From Pseudomonas bohemica (lineage in GTDB: Bacteria; Pseudomonadota; Gammaproteobacteria; Pseudomonadales; Pseudomonadaceae): 64,000 nt of DNA. Under the pieces are notes generated by a model. The model did not search any database. It was not told where the DNA came from and worked only from the letters and a program-made list of their open reading frames with translations. The position numbers were made by a program, and so were the translations under genes. Below, piece after piece: positions 1-8,201 of this stretch (position 1 is its first letter; every line of letters begins with the position of its first letter). The stretch is taken from positions 46,693 to 110,692 of the forward strand of contig NZ_NKHL01000108.1 in NCBI RefSeq assembly GCF_002934685.1. The letters run 5' to 3'.

Positions 1-1570
1 CCTAAGAAACACCCTCCGCTGGTTGAAGAGTGAAGCCAAATTCGGCGGCACGTCGATGCAGACCTTTTACTACTCGCTCCCGATATCGCTGTTCGTACTG
101 ATCCGCTCCTGGATCTCGATAGCTCATGCCGAAACGCATGGCGTTGTAGAACAAAATCGCAATCTTTCGGGCGGTGGCGGTCACTGCTTTGGCTTTTCCG
201 ATTCGAGCCGCAAGGCGTCTATAAAAGGCGCCCAGCGCAGTGCTAGTCCTTCCCACTGTGACAGCAGCTAAGCGTAAGTGAGCAGTCAGCCGATTCTTGG
301 TTTTCCGGGTGTGGGCCGAGAGCACTTTACCGCCACTGATCCTGCATCCAGGGGCGAGCGTCAGCCACGAAGTAAAATGATGGCAAGTACGCCATCGACT
401 AAGATCGGTACCGCATTCCGCAACGAGCCGCAGCGCCAGAAAGGGGCCAATACCGTGTATTTGCGTGAGGTCCACACCGACCAATTGTACAGCAAGGTGC
501 GGACATCGAAGTTCAGTGCATTGGGTTGCCGGGTGTTGTGACGCGGCTTAGGAAGCGGCGCTGTTGGGGGCACCTTGACTTGCGAAAGCTTGATGAGAGT
601 TTGCGCGATTTGCTGATCGCAAACGACGAGCTGCGCTTGGTATGCATCGTACATCGCCACTGCCTGTGATAAGGCAAATAGATGTTCCGGCTGATAGTTG
701 CCTACCAGCGCTGCCTCGATGACATCTACACCAGCCTTACAACGCCGATCACTCATCGCAGCTAGCACCGACGGACTCCGTTCGCCTGCGACGATGGCTC
801 GAATGATCCTCATACCGGTCAAACCGGTGATATCCGAGACTACGTGATGCAGCTGCACATTCATGTGCGTCAGGGCTTTTTGCATGTGTTGAATATGCGC
901 AGCCGCATAGTCCAGATGGCGCTCGCGGAGTCTGAGATAACTACGTAGCGCCGCAATTTCTCGATCCGGGTGGAAGCTAGCCCTCAGCAACCCGCAGGAA
1001 TGAAGCCGTTGAATCCACTGAGCATCATTCACATCGGTTTTGCGTCCCGGCACTGCGCGGGCGTCCCGAGCATTCGCCAGTACCACCTGTAGGCCATGGG
1101 CTTCAAGGATCTCATACACCGGAATCCAGTAAACACCAGTCGCCTCCATGGCGACTGTAGTAATTCCGAGACTCACCAACCAGTCAGCCATGCGATCAAG
1201 ATCAGCAGTGAAGGCATTGAAGGTTTGCACCGGGCTCTCTGCGAGATCTGCGGGAACAGCAACCACATGAAAGCGTGAACCAATGTCAATGCCTGCCGCC
1301 CGAGTATGGATGACGGGTAATCCTTTGCGTTCTGAACCACGCTTTTTCATACACACCTCCAGTCAAAGGATGGACTGGACGGGGACTCGGATCAAATCAC
1401 ATTCCTAAACGGGGTCATTAAAGCGCCACCACTAACGGGTCCGCAGCTTCCCCTGGGTCAAGTTTTTTGACGGGGACTTAGCCTCCAAAAAGCCAGCGAC
1501 CACTGTCCAGAGAGTTCGTGTAGTACGTAGTGTTTCTAGTCCAGTGGGCCGCGGCGCGCCGGGGAGGCGG
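1..1570 (-). mobile_element. IS110-family element, right part outside the window
   Basis: The element covers the frameshifted transposase plus about 214 bp of non-coding DNA upstream of it (1357-1570). Its boundary is inferred from the point near 1570 where the IS3 orfA reading departs from the family sequence directly after its A6 tract. IS110 elements lack classical terminal inverted repeats, so the exact end cannot be read off. The 10-mer GACGGGGACT occurs directly repeated at 1378-1387 and 1469-1478 inside the non-coding part. Confidence 0.6.
2..1356 (-). pseudogene. IS110-family transposase, frameshifted
   Basis: Transposase of an IS110-family element. The N-terminal part (361-1356) has the DEDD-type domain starting with AGIDIGSRFHVV; the C-terminal part (2-484) carries the Transposase_20 domain with IHGIGPFLALRLV. 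The two halves are in different frames. Reading leftward, the first frame runs through VRTLLYN and then becomes nonsense, while the second frame picks up VGVDLTQIHG at the same place, so a single base appears to be missing near 484-488. The reading ends with TAG at 2-4, so the full protein span is inside the window but the far end of the element is not. The missing base does not lie in an obvious slippery run, so I read it as an inactivating deletion, or an assembly error, rather than programmed frameshifting. Confidence 0.85.
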
Positions 1571-1833
1571 TTTTTTAATATTGATTTCTCGCGTTCGAGG
1601 CGAGCAATCCGAGCTTCCAACTCCTGGATTTTTTGCTGCTCGGGTGTCAGGGCCTTGCTCTGGGGCGTGACGCCGGTACGCTCTTGCTGAAGCTGGTCGA
1701 CCCAACGGCGCAGCGCCGACTCACCCACACTCAGTGAGCGACTGGCTTCGATGAAGCTGTAGTTTTGCTTGAGCACGAGGTCGGCAGCCTCGCGTTTGAA
1801 TTCTGGTGAAAAGGTACGGCGTTGCTTGGTCAT
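1432..1833 (-). pseudogene. IS3-family OrfA, truncated by IS110 insertion
   Basis: The first ~90 residues are a standard IS3-family OrfA: helix-turn-helix region (TFSPEFKREAADLVLKQ, SLSVGESALRRWV) followed by a leucine-zipper segment (IQELEARIARLEREKSILK). Directly after the A6 run at 1571-1576, the usual site of the programmed frameshift into OrfB, the sequence changes to unrelated residues that belong to the IS110 flank. OrfB is absent from the window. The reading frame continues to 1432 only by chance. Confidence 0.85.
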
Positions 1834-1897
1834 CTGACACCTCAGTCTGGCGGGTATTCTCGCCTAAATGAGTGTCCGGTTTCATTAGACCACTACA
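1571..1897 (-). mobile_element. Left end of an interrupted IS3-family element
   Basis: The left terminal repeat, read leftward, starts TGTAGTGGTCTAATGAAACC at about 1897, about 64 bp before the OrfA start codon. The rest of the element (OrfB, right end) is not present here. Presumably it lies on the far side of the IS110 insertion, outside the window. Confidence 0.7.
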
Positions 1898-1899
1898 GA

Positions 1900-1939
1900 G
1901 CCAACCGAACGCCGCCTGTAAGGGCGGCTTTCGGTTGGC
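1900..1939. terminator. Hairpin downstream of nrdB, abutted by IS3 end
   Basis: Nested stem GCCAACCGA/TCGGTTGGC (1900-1908 with 1931-1939) and GCCGCC/GGCGGC (1911-1916 with 1923-1928). It lies 130 bp past the nrdB stop in the direction of nrdB transcription. No T-tract follows; the IS3 end begins only two bases later, so the T-tract may have been displaced. A smaller inverted repeat GTCGTTGT/ACAACGAC sits at 1963-1970/1980-1987. Confidence 0.5.
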
Positions 1940-2067
1940 GGGGCTACGGATTCTAAGTGTGGGTCGTTGTCTGCCTGGAACAACGACTCACAGCGTTTAT
2001 GGAGTGCTGAATTTCAGCTTAAGGTGAAAAAAGTTCAGTCAATGGTGAAAACCTACGGAAAGTGCCA

Positions 2068-3315
2068 TCAATCCCAGCTCAACGCCCCACCCGTCTGATA
2101 CTCAATCACCCGCGTCTCAAAGAAGTTCTTCTCTTTCTTCAAGTCCATGATCTCGCTCATCCAAGGGAACGGATTCGTGGTTCCCGGATATTCTTCCTTC
2201 AACCCAATCTGCGACAAACGACGGTTGGCGATGAACTTCAGGTAGTCCTCCATCATCGCCGCATTCATGCCCAATACCCCGCGAGGCATGGTATCTCGTG
2301 CGTATTCGATCTCAAGCTGAGTACCTTGCAGGATCATCTGCGAAGCCTCTTCCTTCAACTCGGCATCCCACAAATGTGGGTTTTCGATTTTGATCTGGTT
2401 GATCACGTCGATGCCGAAGTTCAAGTGCATGGATTCGTCGCGCAGGATGTATTGGAACTGTTCTGCGACGCCGGTCATTTTGTTGCGGCGCCCCATGCTC
2501 AAAATTTGAGTGAAGCCGCAGTAGAAAAAGATGCCTTCCAGAACGCAGTAATAGGCGATCAGGTTGCGCAGCAGTTCCTTGTCGGTTTCGACGGTGCCGG
2601 TGTTGAATTCCGGGTCGGAGATGGCGCGGGTGTATTTGAGGCCCCAGGCTGCCTTTTTCGCGACCGAAGGAATCTCGTGGTACATGTTGAAGATTTCGCC
2701 TTCGTCCATGCCCAGCGATTCGATGCAGTACTGGTAGGCGTGGGTGTGGATCGCTTCTTCGAACGCCTGGCGCAGGATGTACTGGCGGCATTCAGGGTTG
2801 GTGATCAGGCGATACACGGCCAGCGCGAGGTTGTTGGCAACCAGGGAGTCGGCGGTGGAGAAGAAGCCCAGGTTGCGCATGACGATGCGGCGTTCATCGT
2901 CGGTCAGGCCTTCCGGATTACGCCATACGGCGATGTCGGCGGTCATGTTGACTTCTTGCGGCATCCAGTGGTTTGCGCAGCCGTCCAAGTACTTCTGCCA
3001 AGCCCAGTCGTACTTGAAGGGCACGAGTTGGTTGAGGTCGGCGCGGCAGTTGATCATGCGCTTTTCGTCGACGGCAACGCGGGCGGCAGAGCCTTCGAGT
3101 TCGGCCAGACCTTCGGCGATGTCGAGTTTGTTCAGGGCAGCCTTGGCGCGGGCGACGGCAGCGGAGTCGCTGGCGTTGGCAGCGCGTGCTTCCAGTGCGG
3201 CGGCACCACCGGCGCTGTCGAGTTTGTCCATGGCTGCTTCGGAGGCGTGGCCTGCGTTGGCGCCTTTGGCGGGTTCAGCGGCGTCTTCTTTGTCGAATTC
3301 GTCCCAGCTCAGCAT
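2068..3315 (-). CDS. nrdB: Class Ia ribonucleotide reductase beta subunit
   Basis: Small subunit of aerobic ribonucleoside-diphosphate reductase; it holds the diiron centre and tyrosyl radical that starts catalysis in NrdA. The ligands can be read: D156, E187 and H190 (EAIH), E260 (LEGIFF), E294 and H297 (ESMH). The radical tyrosine is Y194, placed as in the ExxHxxxY motif. At 415 aa it is longer than the E. coli protein because of an alanine-rich N-terminal stretch of about 80 residues, which looks low-complexity and is of unknown role. An AGGAG lies 11 nt upstream of the ATG. It follows nrdA in the same direction but 426 bp away, with REP repeats between, so the subunits may not be tightly co-translated. 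Confidence 0.97.
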   Translation of the reverse strand: MLSWDEFDKEDAAEPAKGANAGHASEAAMDKLDSAGGAAALEARAANASDSAAVARAKAALNKLDIAEGLAELEGSAARVAVDEKRMINCRADLNQLVPFKYDWAWQKYLDGCANHWMPQEVNMTADIAVWRNPEGLTDDERRIVMRNLGFFSTADSLVANNLALAVYRLITNPECRQYILRQAFEEAIHTHAYQYCIESLGMDEGEIFNMYHEIPSVAKKAAWGLKYTRAISDPEFNTGTVETDKELLRNLIAYYCVLEGIFFYCGFTQILSMGRRNKMTGVAEQFQYILRDESMHLNFGIDVINQIKIENPHLWDAELKEEASQMILQGTQLEIEYARDTMPRGVLGMNAAMMEDYLKFIANRRLSQIGLKEEYPGTTNPFPWMSEIMDLKKEKNFFETRVIEYQTGGALSWD

Positions 3316-3502
3316 GACGTTGAGTCTCCTGCGTGAGGGTCAGTGGTAATGACTGACCTGATGGATCTTGAGTGTTGGTTGCGTATCAGGCGTTGCACGC
3401 AAAGAACATGAATAGGTGAGGGTGACCCTCGGTGTCTCTTTATTGCTGAAGCGGGTTGGGCTTCAGTGGAAGGCTTTTGGCAATCGGGTGATTGTCCGGG
3501 CC

Positions 3503-3688
3503 TCTTCGTGAGCAAGCTCACTCCCACAGTTTCTGTGGGGAAATCGATATCTCGGTGCAGCCTTTCCGACATGTAGTGTGGGAGGGCATTACCGCCGGCA
3601 AGCCTGACGGCTACAGGGTGTCGGTGTGGTGCCAGTCGACACCTGGGGTGTCGGGTTCGCAAGCAGGCGCGCTCCTGTAGGAGCGCAT
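3503..3688. repeat. REP elements in the nrdA-nrdB gap
   Basis: The 426-bp gap between nrdA and nrdB holds a TTCGTGAGCAAGCTCACTCC copy (from 3505), a degenerate GTGTGGGAGGGC/CCGGCAAGCC element (about 3577-3605) and a third palindrome GCGCTCCTGTAGGAGCGC near 3669-3686. No gene is visible in the gap. Confidence 0.75.
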
Positions 3689-3741
3689 TTACCGGTCGGG
3701 CGCCGATTGCGCGGCGCCCAGGCTCAGTAACGCAGAGCCGC

Positions 3742-6654
3742 TTACTGACAAGCCTCACAATCCGGCTCGTCGATCGCGCAAGCCTTAGGCACTGGCGCTG
3801 GACCGGCTGGTGCTGCTTCGGCTGGACGCGGCGCGGTGATCGCCGAGTCGTCCGGGCCGTGGCCACCGCTGGAAACGGCGTTGAGCTTGCCGGTGTTGAT
3901 GGTCGACTTCTCGGTGCTGGTCGCAGCCAGGGCACGGAGGTAGTAGGTGGTTTTCAGGCCACGGTACCAGGCCATGCGGTAGGTCACGTCCAGTTTCTTG
4001 CCCGAAGCGCCAGCGATGTACAGGTTCAGCGACTGAGCCTGGTCGATCCACTTCTGACGACGGCTGGCGGCGTCAACGATCCACTTGGTGTCCACTTCGA
4101 AGGCAGTCGCGTACAGGTCTTTGAGTTCCTGCGGGATGCGCTCGATCTGTTGCACCGAACCGTCGTAGTACTTGAGGTCGTTGATCATGACCGAGTCCCA
4201 CAGATCGCGTGCCTTGAGGTCGCGAACCAGGTACGGGTTGATCACGGTGAACTCGCCCGAGAGGTTCGATTTCACGTACAGGTTCTGGTAGGTCGGTTCG
4301 ATCGACTGCGATACGCCGGTGATGTTGGCGATGGTCGCGGTCGGTGCGATGGCCATGATGTTCGAGTTACGAATGCCTTTCTGAACGCGCGCACGCACTG
4401 GCGCCCAGTCCAGGGTCTCTTCCAGATCGACGTCGATGTACTTCTGGCCACGGGCTTCGATCAGGATCTGTTGCGAATCCAGCGGCAGCACGCCTTTGGA
4501 CCACAGCGAACCCTGGAACGTCTCGTAGGCACCGCGCTCGTCCGCCAGATCGCAGGAAGCCTGGATCGCGTAGTAGCTGACGGCTTCCATCGAACGGTCG
4601 GCGAACTGCACGGCAGCATCGGAACCGTAAGGGATGTGCTGCAGGTACAGCGCGTCCTGGAAGCCCATGATGCCCAGACCGACCGGGCGATGACGGAAGT
4701 TGGAGTTCTTCGCTTGCGGCACGGAGTAGTAGTTGATGTCGATCACGTTATCGAGCATGCGCACGGCAACGTCGATGGTGCGCTTGAGCTTGTCGGTGTC
4801 CAATTTGCCGCCCACGATGTGGTTCGGCAGGTTGATCGAGCCCAGGTTGCAGACCGCGATCTCGTCCTTGTTGGTGTTCAGGGTGATCTCGGTGCACAGG
4901 TTCGAACTGTGGACCACGCCCACGTGCTGCTGAGGGCTGCGCAGGTTGCACGGGTCTTTGAAGGTCAGCCATGGGTGGCCGGTTTCGAAGAGCATGGACA
5001 GCATCTTGCGCCACAGGTCCTTGGCCTGGATGGTCTTGAACAGCTTGACCTTGCCTGGATACTCGGTCAGCGCTTCGTAGTACTCGTAGCGCTCTTCGAA
5101 AGCTTTACCGGTCAGGTCGTGCAGGTCCGGCACTTCGGATGGCGAGAACAGGGTCCATTTGCCGTCGTCGAAGACACGCTTCATGAACAGGTCAGGGATC
5201 CAGTTGGCGGTGTTCATGTCGTGGGTACGACGACGATCGTCACCGGTGTTTTTGCGCAACTCGATGAACTCTTCGATGTCCATGTGCCAGGTTTCCAGGT
5301 AGGCACAGACAGCGCCCTTGCGCTTGCCACCCTGGTTCACTGCCACAGCGGTGTCGTTGACCACTTTCAGGAAAGGCACGACGCCCTGGGATTTGCCGTT
5401 GGTGCCCTTGATGTACGAGCCCAGCGCGCGAACCGGCGTCCAGTCGTTGCCCAGGCCGCCTGCGAATTTGGACAACATGGCGTTGTCGTGGATGGCGTGG
5501 TAAATGCCCGACAGGTCATCCGGCACGGTGGTCAGGTAGCAGCTCGACAGCTGTGGACGCAGGGTACCGGCGTTGAACAGTGTAGGAGTCGAAGCCATGT
5601 AGTCGAAGGACGACAACAGATTGTAGAACTCGATGGCGCGGTCTTCACGGGCTTTCTCTTCGATTGCCAGGCCCATGGCCACACGCATGAAGAAGATCTG
5701 TGGCAGTTCGAAACGCACGCCATCCTTGTGAATGAAGTAACGGTCGTACAGGGTCTGCAGGCCCAGGTAGGTAAACTGCTGGTCGCGCTCGTGGTTGATC
5801 GCCTTGCCCAGTTTTTCCAGGTCGAATTCGGCCAGGACAGGGTTCAGCAATTCGAACTCGATACCTTTGGCGATGTAGGCTGGCAGCGCCTTGGCGTACA
5901 GGTCGACCATTTCGTGGTGAGTGGCGCTTTCGGCGACGCCCAGGAAGCCCAGGCCTTCGGCACGCAAGGTGTCCATCAGCAGGCGCGCGGTCACGAACGA
6001 ATAGTTCGGCTCACGCTCGACGAGGGTACGCGCGGTCATCACCAGGGCAGTGTTGACATCGGTCAGCGCAACGCCGTCGTACAGGTTTTTCAGGGTTTCG
6101 CTCTGGATCAGGTTGGCGTCAACCTCGGCCAAGCCTTCACACGCTTCGGTGATGATGGTGTTCAGGCGGCCCATGTCCAGCGGCGCGAGGCTGCCGTCCT
6201 TGGTGGTGATGCGGATCGACGGGTGAGCCTGTACCGGGGCTTCGCCGCCACGACCGGCGCGCTCTTTGGAGCGGTCGTTACGATAGATCACGTAGTCGCG
6301 AGCCACTTTTTGCTCGCCAGCGCGCATCAGCGCCAGTTCTACCTGATCCTGGATTTCTTCGATGTGGATGGTGCCGCCCGAAGGCATGCGACGCTTGAAG
6401 GTTGCGGTGACTTGTTCGGTCAGGCGGGCAACGGTGTCGTGGATACGCGATGACGCGGCGGCGGTACCGCCTTCAACTGCGAGGAAAGCCTTGGTGATGG
6501 CGACGGTGATCTTGTCATCGGTGTAAGGAACTACGGTGCCGTTGCGCTTGATCACGCGCAGCTGACCCGGTGCGGTCGCGGACAGGTCCTGCTGGGTCGC
6601 ACCTGTCTGCGGCGCGGGGGCCTGCGGATTCTCGCGAGTTGTGTCTGTTTGCAT
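3742..6654 (-). CDS. nrdA: Class Ia ribonucleotide reductase alpha subunit
   Basis: Catalytic large subunit reducing ribonucleoside diphosphates to deoxy forms. Two ATP-cone domains stand in tandem at the N-terminus: the first begins LRVIKRNGTVVPYTDD, the second IRITTKDGSLAPLDMG. A tandem cone is the arrangement I know from P. aeruginosa NrdA. The barrel has the redox cysteines in SSCYLTTVPDD and NLCTEITLN, and the C-terminal tail ends CEACQ, the cysteine pair that re-reduces the active site. I chose the ATG at 6654, with GGAG 8 nt upstream; a GTG four codons earlier at 6666 is possible but poorly placed. Length is 970 aa. The upstream region is about 800 bp and shared with a divergent two-component operon. 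Confidence 0.97.
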   Translation of the reverse strand: MQTDTTRENPQAPAPQTGATQQDLSATAPGQLRVIKRNGTVVPYTDDKITVAITKAFLAVEGGTAAASSRIHDTVARLTEQVTATFKRRMPSGGTIHIEEIQDQVELALMRAGEQKVARDYVIYRNDRSKERAGRGGEAPVQAHPSIRITTKDGSLAPLDMGRLNTIITEACEGLAEVDANLIQSETLKNLYDGVALTDVNTALVMTARTLVEREPNYSFVTARLLMDTLRAEGLGFLGVAESATHHEMVDLYAKALPAYIAKGIEFELLNPVLAEFDLEKLGKAINHERDQQFTYLGLQTLYDRYFIHKDGVRFELPQIFFMRVAMGLAIEEKAREDRAIEFYNLLSSFDYMASTPTLFNAGTLRPQLSSCYLTTVPDDLSGIYHAIHDNAMLSKFAGGLGNDWTPVRALGSYIKGTNGKSQGVVPFLKVVNDTAVAVNQGGKRKGAVCAYLETWHMDIEEFIELRKNTGDDRRRTHDMNTANWIPDLFMKRVFDDGKWTLFSPSEVPDLHDLTGKAFEERYEYYEALTEYPGKVKLFKTIQAKDLWRKMLSMLFETGHPWLTFKDPCNLRSPQQHVGVVHSSNLCTEITLNTNKDEIAVCNLGSINLPNHIVGGKLDTDKLKRTIDVAVRMLDNVIDINYYSVPQAKNSNFRHRPVGLGIMGFQDALYLQHIPYGSDAAVQFADRSMEAVSYYAIQASCDLADERGAYETFQGSLWSKGVLPLDSQQILIEARGQKYIDVDLEETLDWAPVRARVQKGIRNSNIMAIAPTATIANITGVSQSIEPTYQNLYVKSNLSGEFTVINPYLVRDLKARDLWDSVMINDLKYYDGSVQQIERIPQELKDLYATAFEVDTKWIVDAASRRQKWIDQAQSLNLYIAGASGKKLDVTYRMAWYRGLKTTYYLRALAATSTEKSTINTGKLNAVSSGGHGPDDSAITAPRPAEAAPAGPAPVPKACAIDEPDCEACQ

Positions 6655-7020
6655 GGGTGTCTCCACGTTCTCTATGTTTATTTGGGCACTATGAGTGTGC
6701 CCACCGTTCCGTCTTGAGGCAGTTGACCGACAGGCGTCAGTCCAATGACTTCAAAACGGAGGAGGAAGGGCTAAAGAGCGCCCACCCTGGCTTTGAAGTC
6801 CAAAAGGGCGCGGCTCTGTGGCTCGTCACCCTGCAAAAGCTTGTGCAATATGCGTTTTTAATGTTGCAACACTTGTACCGTAACGCGCAGATCATGAAGC
6901 TCGGGTGTCTGCCATTCGCGTGTGAGCGGTCAGGCGGTGAAACGGGATAATTCAGCCCGTTGGGCACGAGAAAAAATGCTTGAAATCTCTCGGTCACTTG
7001 TGTTTGGTTTTTTGACTGAA

Positions 7021-7068
7021 ACCCTACATGTAGGGGGTCGATCAGCGACGGGGTACAAGATAATGCGT
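7021..7068 (-). promoter_or_regulatory. Candidate tandem NrdR boxes
   Basis: Box 1 (7021-7036) holds the perfect palindrome CCCTACATGTAGGG, whose core CTACATGTAG fits the NrdR core CWATATATWG at all but two weakly conserved positions. Box 2 (7053-7068) has core CAAGATAATG, 8 of 10 matches. Core centres are 32 bp apart, about three helical turns, the spacing known for paired NrdR boxes. They lie about 370-415 bp upstream of the nrdA start, implying a long leader if the promoter overlaps them. Confidence 0.6.
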
Positions 7069-7095
7069 TTCGGACACTAATTGCAACGCATGGCC

Positions 7096-7116
7096 TGTGG
7101 ATAAAGCTGTGTGTAA
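7096..7116 (-). promoter_or_regulatory. DnaA box upstream of nrdA
   Basis: TTATCCACA on the minus strand (7096-7104) is a perfect DnaA box. A second, one-mismatch copy TTACACACA is at 7108-7116. DnaA boxes in nrdA promoters couple dNTP supply to replication initiation in several proteobacteria. Confidence 0.65.
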
Positions 7117-7460
7117 TTTGTGTGAGAATCGGGTAGATCCCGTGTAGGCCGCATAGGGACTGGGATGTGCCGCCGGTCACTGTTTTTTGATGATGAAAAA
7201 AGACTTGCCCGGTTTTTTGCGGGCGCGAACCCTATCACAAAATGTTGGATTGGCAACGGGCGGGGCAGGGTGGTTTGCATGTCGTGTGTCATGTTGAGCG
7301 AGTGGGTAGAATCGCTTGCAACATCCGATATGCAGGTTGGCACCTGTGGGAGTGAACAAGCTCACCCCCCACGGTAGATCCGATGTGCCCAGGCCTGCGT
7401 TGCGACGCCCCATCAACACATTCCTTCTATTAATAAGAACAAACCCGGGAGACATGGACT

Positions 7461-8198
7461 GTGCAGCAAGAACCCTGGCAAGTGCTGATCGTCGAGGATG
7501 ACGTTCGGCTGGCCGAGCTGACCCGCGATTACCTTGAAAGCAATGGCCTGCAGGTGAGCCTGGAGGGAAATGGCGCGCAGGCGGCGCAGCGGATTGTCGA
7601 TGAGCAGCCGGATTTGGTGATCCTCGACCTTATGCTGCCGGGCGAGGACGGCCTGAGCATCTGCCGCAAGGTGCGCGAGCACTATGACGGGCCGATTCTC
7701 ATGCTCACCGCGCGCACCGACGACAGCGACCAGATCCAAGGCCTGGACATGGGCGCTGATGATTACGTGTGCAAGCCGGTGCACCCTCGCGTATTGCTGG
7801 CGCGCGTTCAAGCCTTGCTCAGGCGCAGCGAAACAGTCGATACGCCCGCACAGGAACAACGCCGACGGGTGTTCGGCCCCCTCATCGTGGACAGCGCCCT
7901 GCGCGAGGCCTGGCTCAACGAGACGAGCATCGAGCTGACCAGCGCCGAGTTCGACCTGTTGTGGCTGCTGGTCACCAACGCCGGGAGAATTCTGTCCCGC
8001 GAGGAGATTTTCACCGCCCTGCGCGGCGTCGGTTATGACGGCCAGGATCGCTCCATCGACGTGCGTATCTCGAAAATCCGCCCCAGGATCGGCGACGACC
8101 CGGTTCATCCGCGCCTGATCAAGACCGTACGCAACAAAGGCTATCTGTTCGTACCCGAGGCCGCCCGAGACATGAACGCCTTTTCCCGGGGCGGCTGA
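7461..8198 (+). CDS. OmpR-family response regulator, RstA-like
   Basis: Receiver domain (residues ~7-118) with acidic pocket EDD at 12-14, phosphoacceptor D56 in VILDLMLPG and conserved K in CKPVHP, then a winged-helix DNA-binding domain ending in KTVRNKGYLFVP. The start is GTG at 7461 with GGGAGA eight bases upstream; the nearby ATG at 7454 is out of frame. It is followed after 3 nt by its sensor kinase. The resemblance is to RstA, and the position beside nrdA is one I recall for a regulator pair in other pseudomonads. Regulated genes cannot be told from sequence. Confidence 0.88.
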   Translation: MQQEPWQVLIVEDDVRLAELTRDYLESNGLQVSLEGNGAQAAQRIVDEQPDLVILDLMLPGEDGLSICRKVREHYDGPILMLTARTDDSDQIQGLDMGADDYVCKPVHPRVLLARVQALLRRSETVDTPAQEQRRRVFGPLIVDSALREAWLNETSIELTSAEFDLLWLLVTNAGRILSREEIFTALRGVGYDGQDRSIDVRISKIRPRIGDDPVHPRLIKTVRNKGYLFVPEAARDMNAFSRGG

Positions 8199-8201
8199 CC
8201 G

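Larger units (their letters stand above)
6667..7460. other. Divergent control region nrdA / rstA-like
   Basis: About 790 bp without a convincing gene. It holds the NrdR-like and DnaA boxes (7021-7116) and one compact REP palindrome (7343-7374, GTGGGAGTGAACAAGCTCAC). Short readings across 6737-7455 lack ribosome sites and family resemblance. I did not identify -35/-10 elements with confidence. Confidence 0.5.

Noticed and set aside
3859..6453. 864-aa open frame opposite nrdA
   Set aside because: Codon-shadow of a GC-rich gene; no family motifs, no ribosome site, and it lies wholly within a certain gene.
7077..7455. Short leftward readings upstream of the rstA-like gene
   Set aside because: They cross the DnaA box and a REP and have no recognisable protein features.
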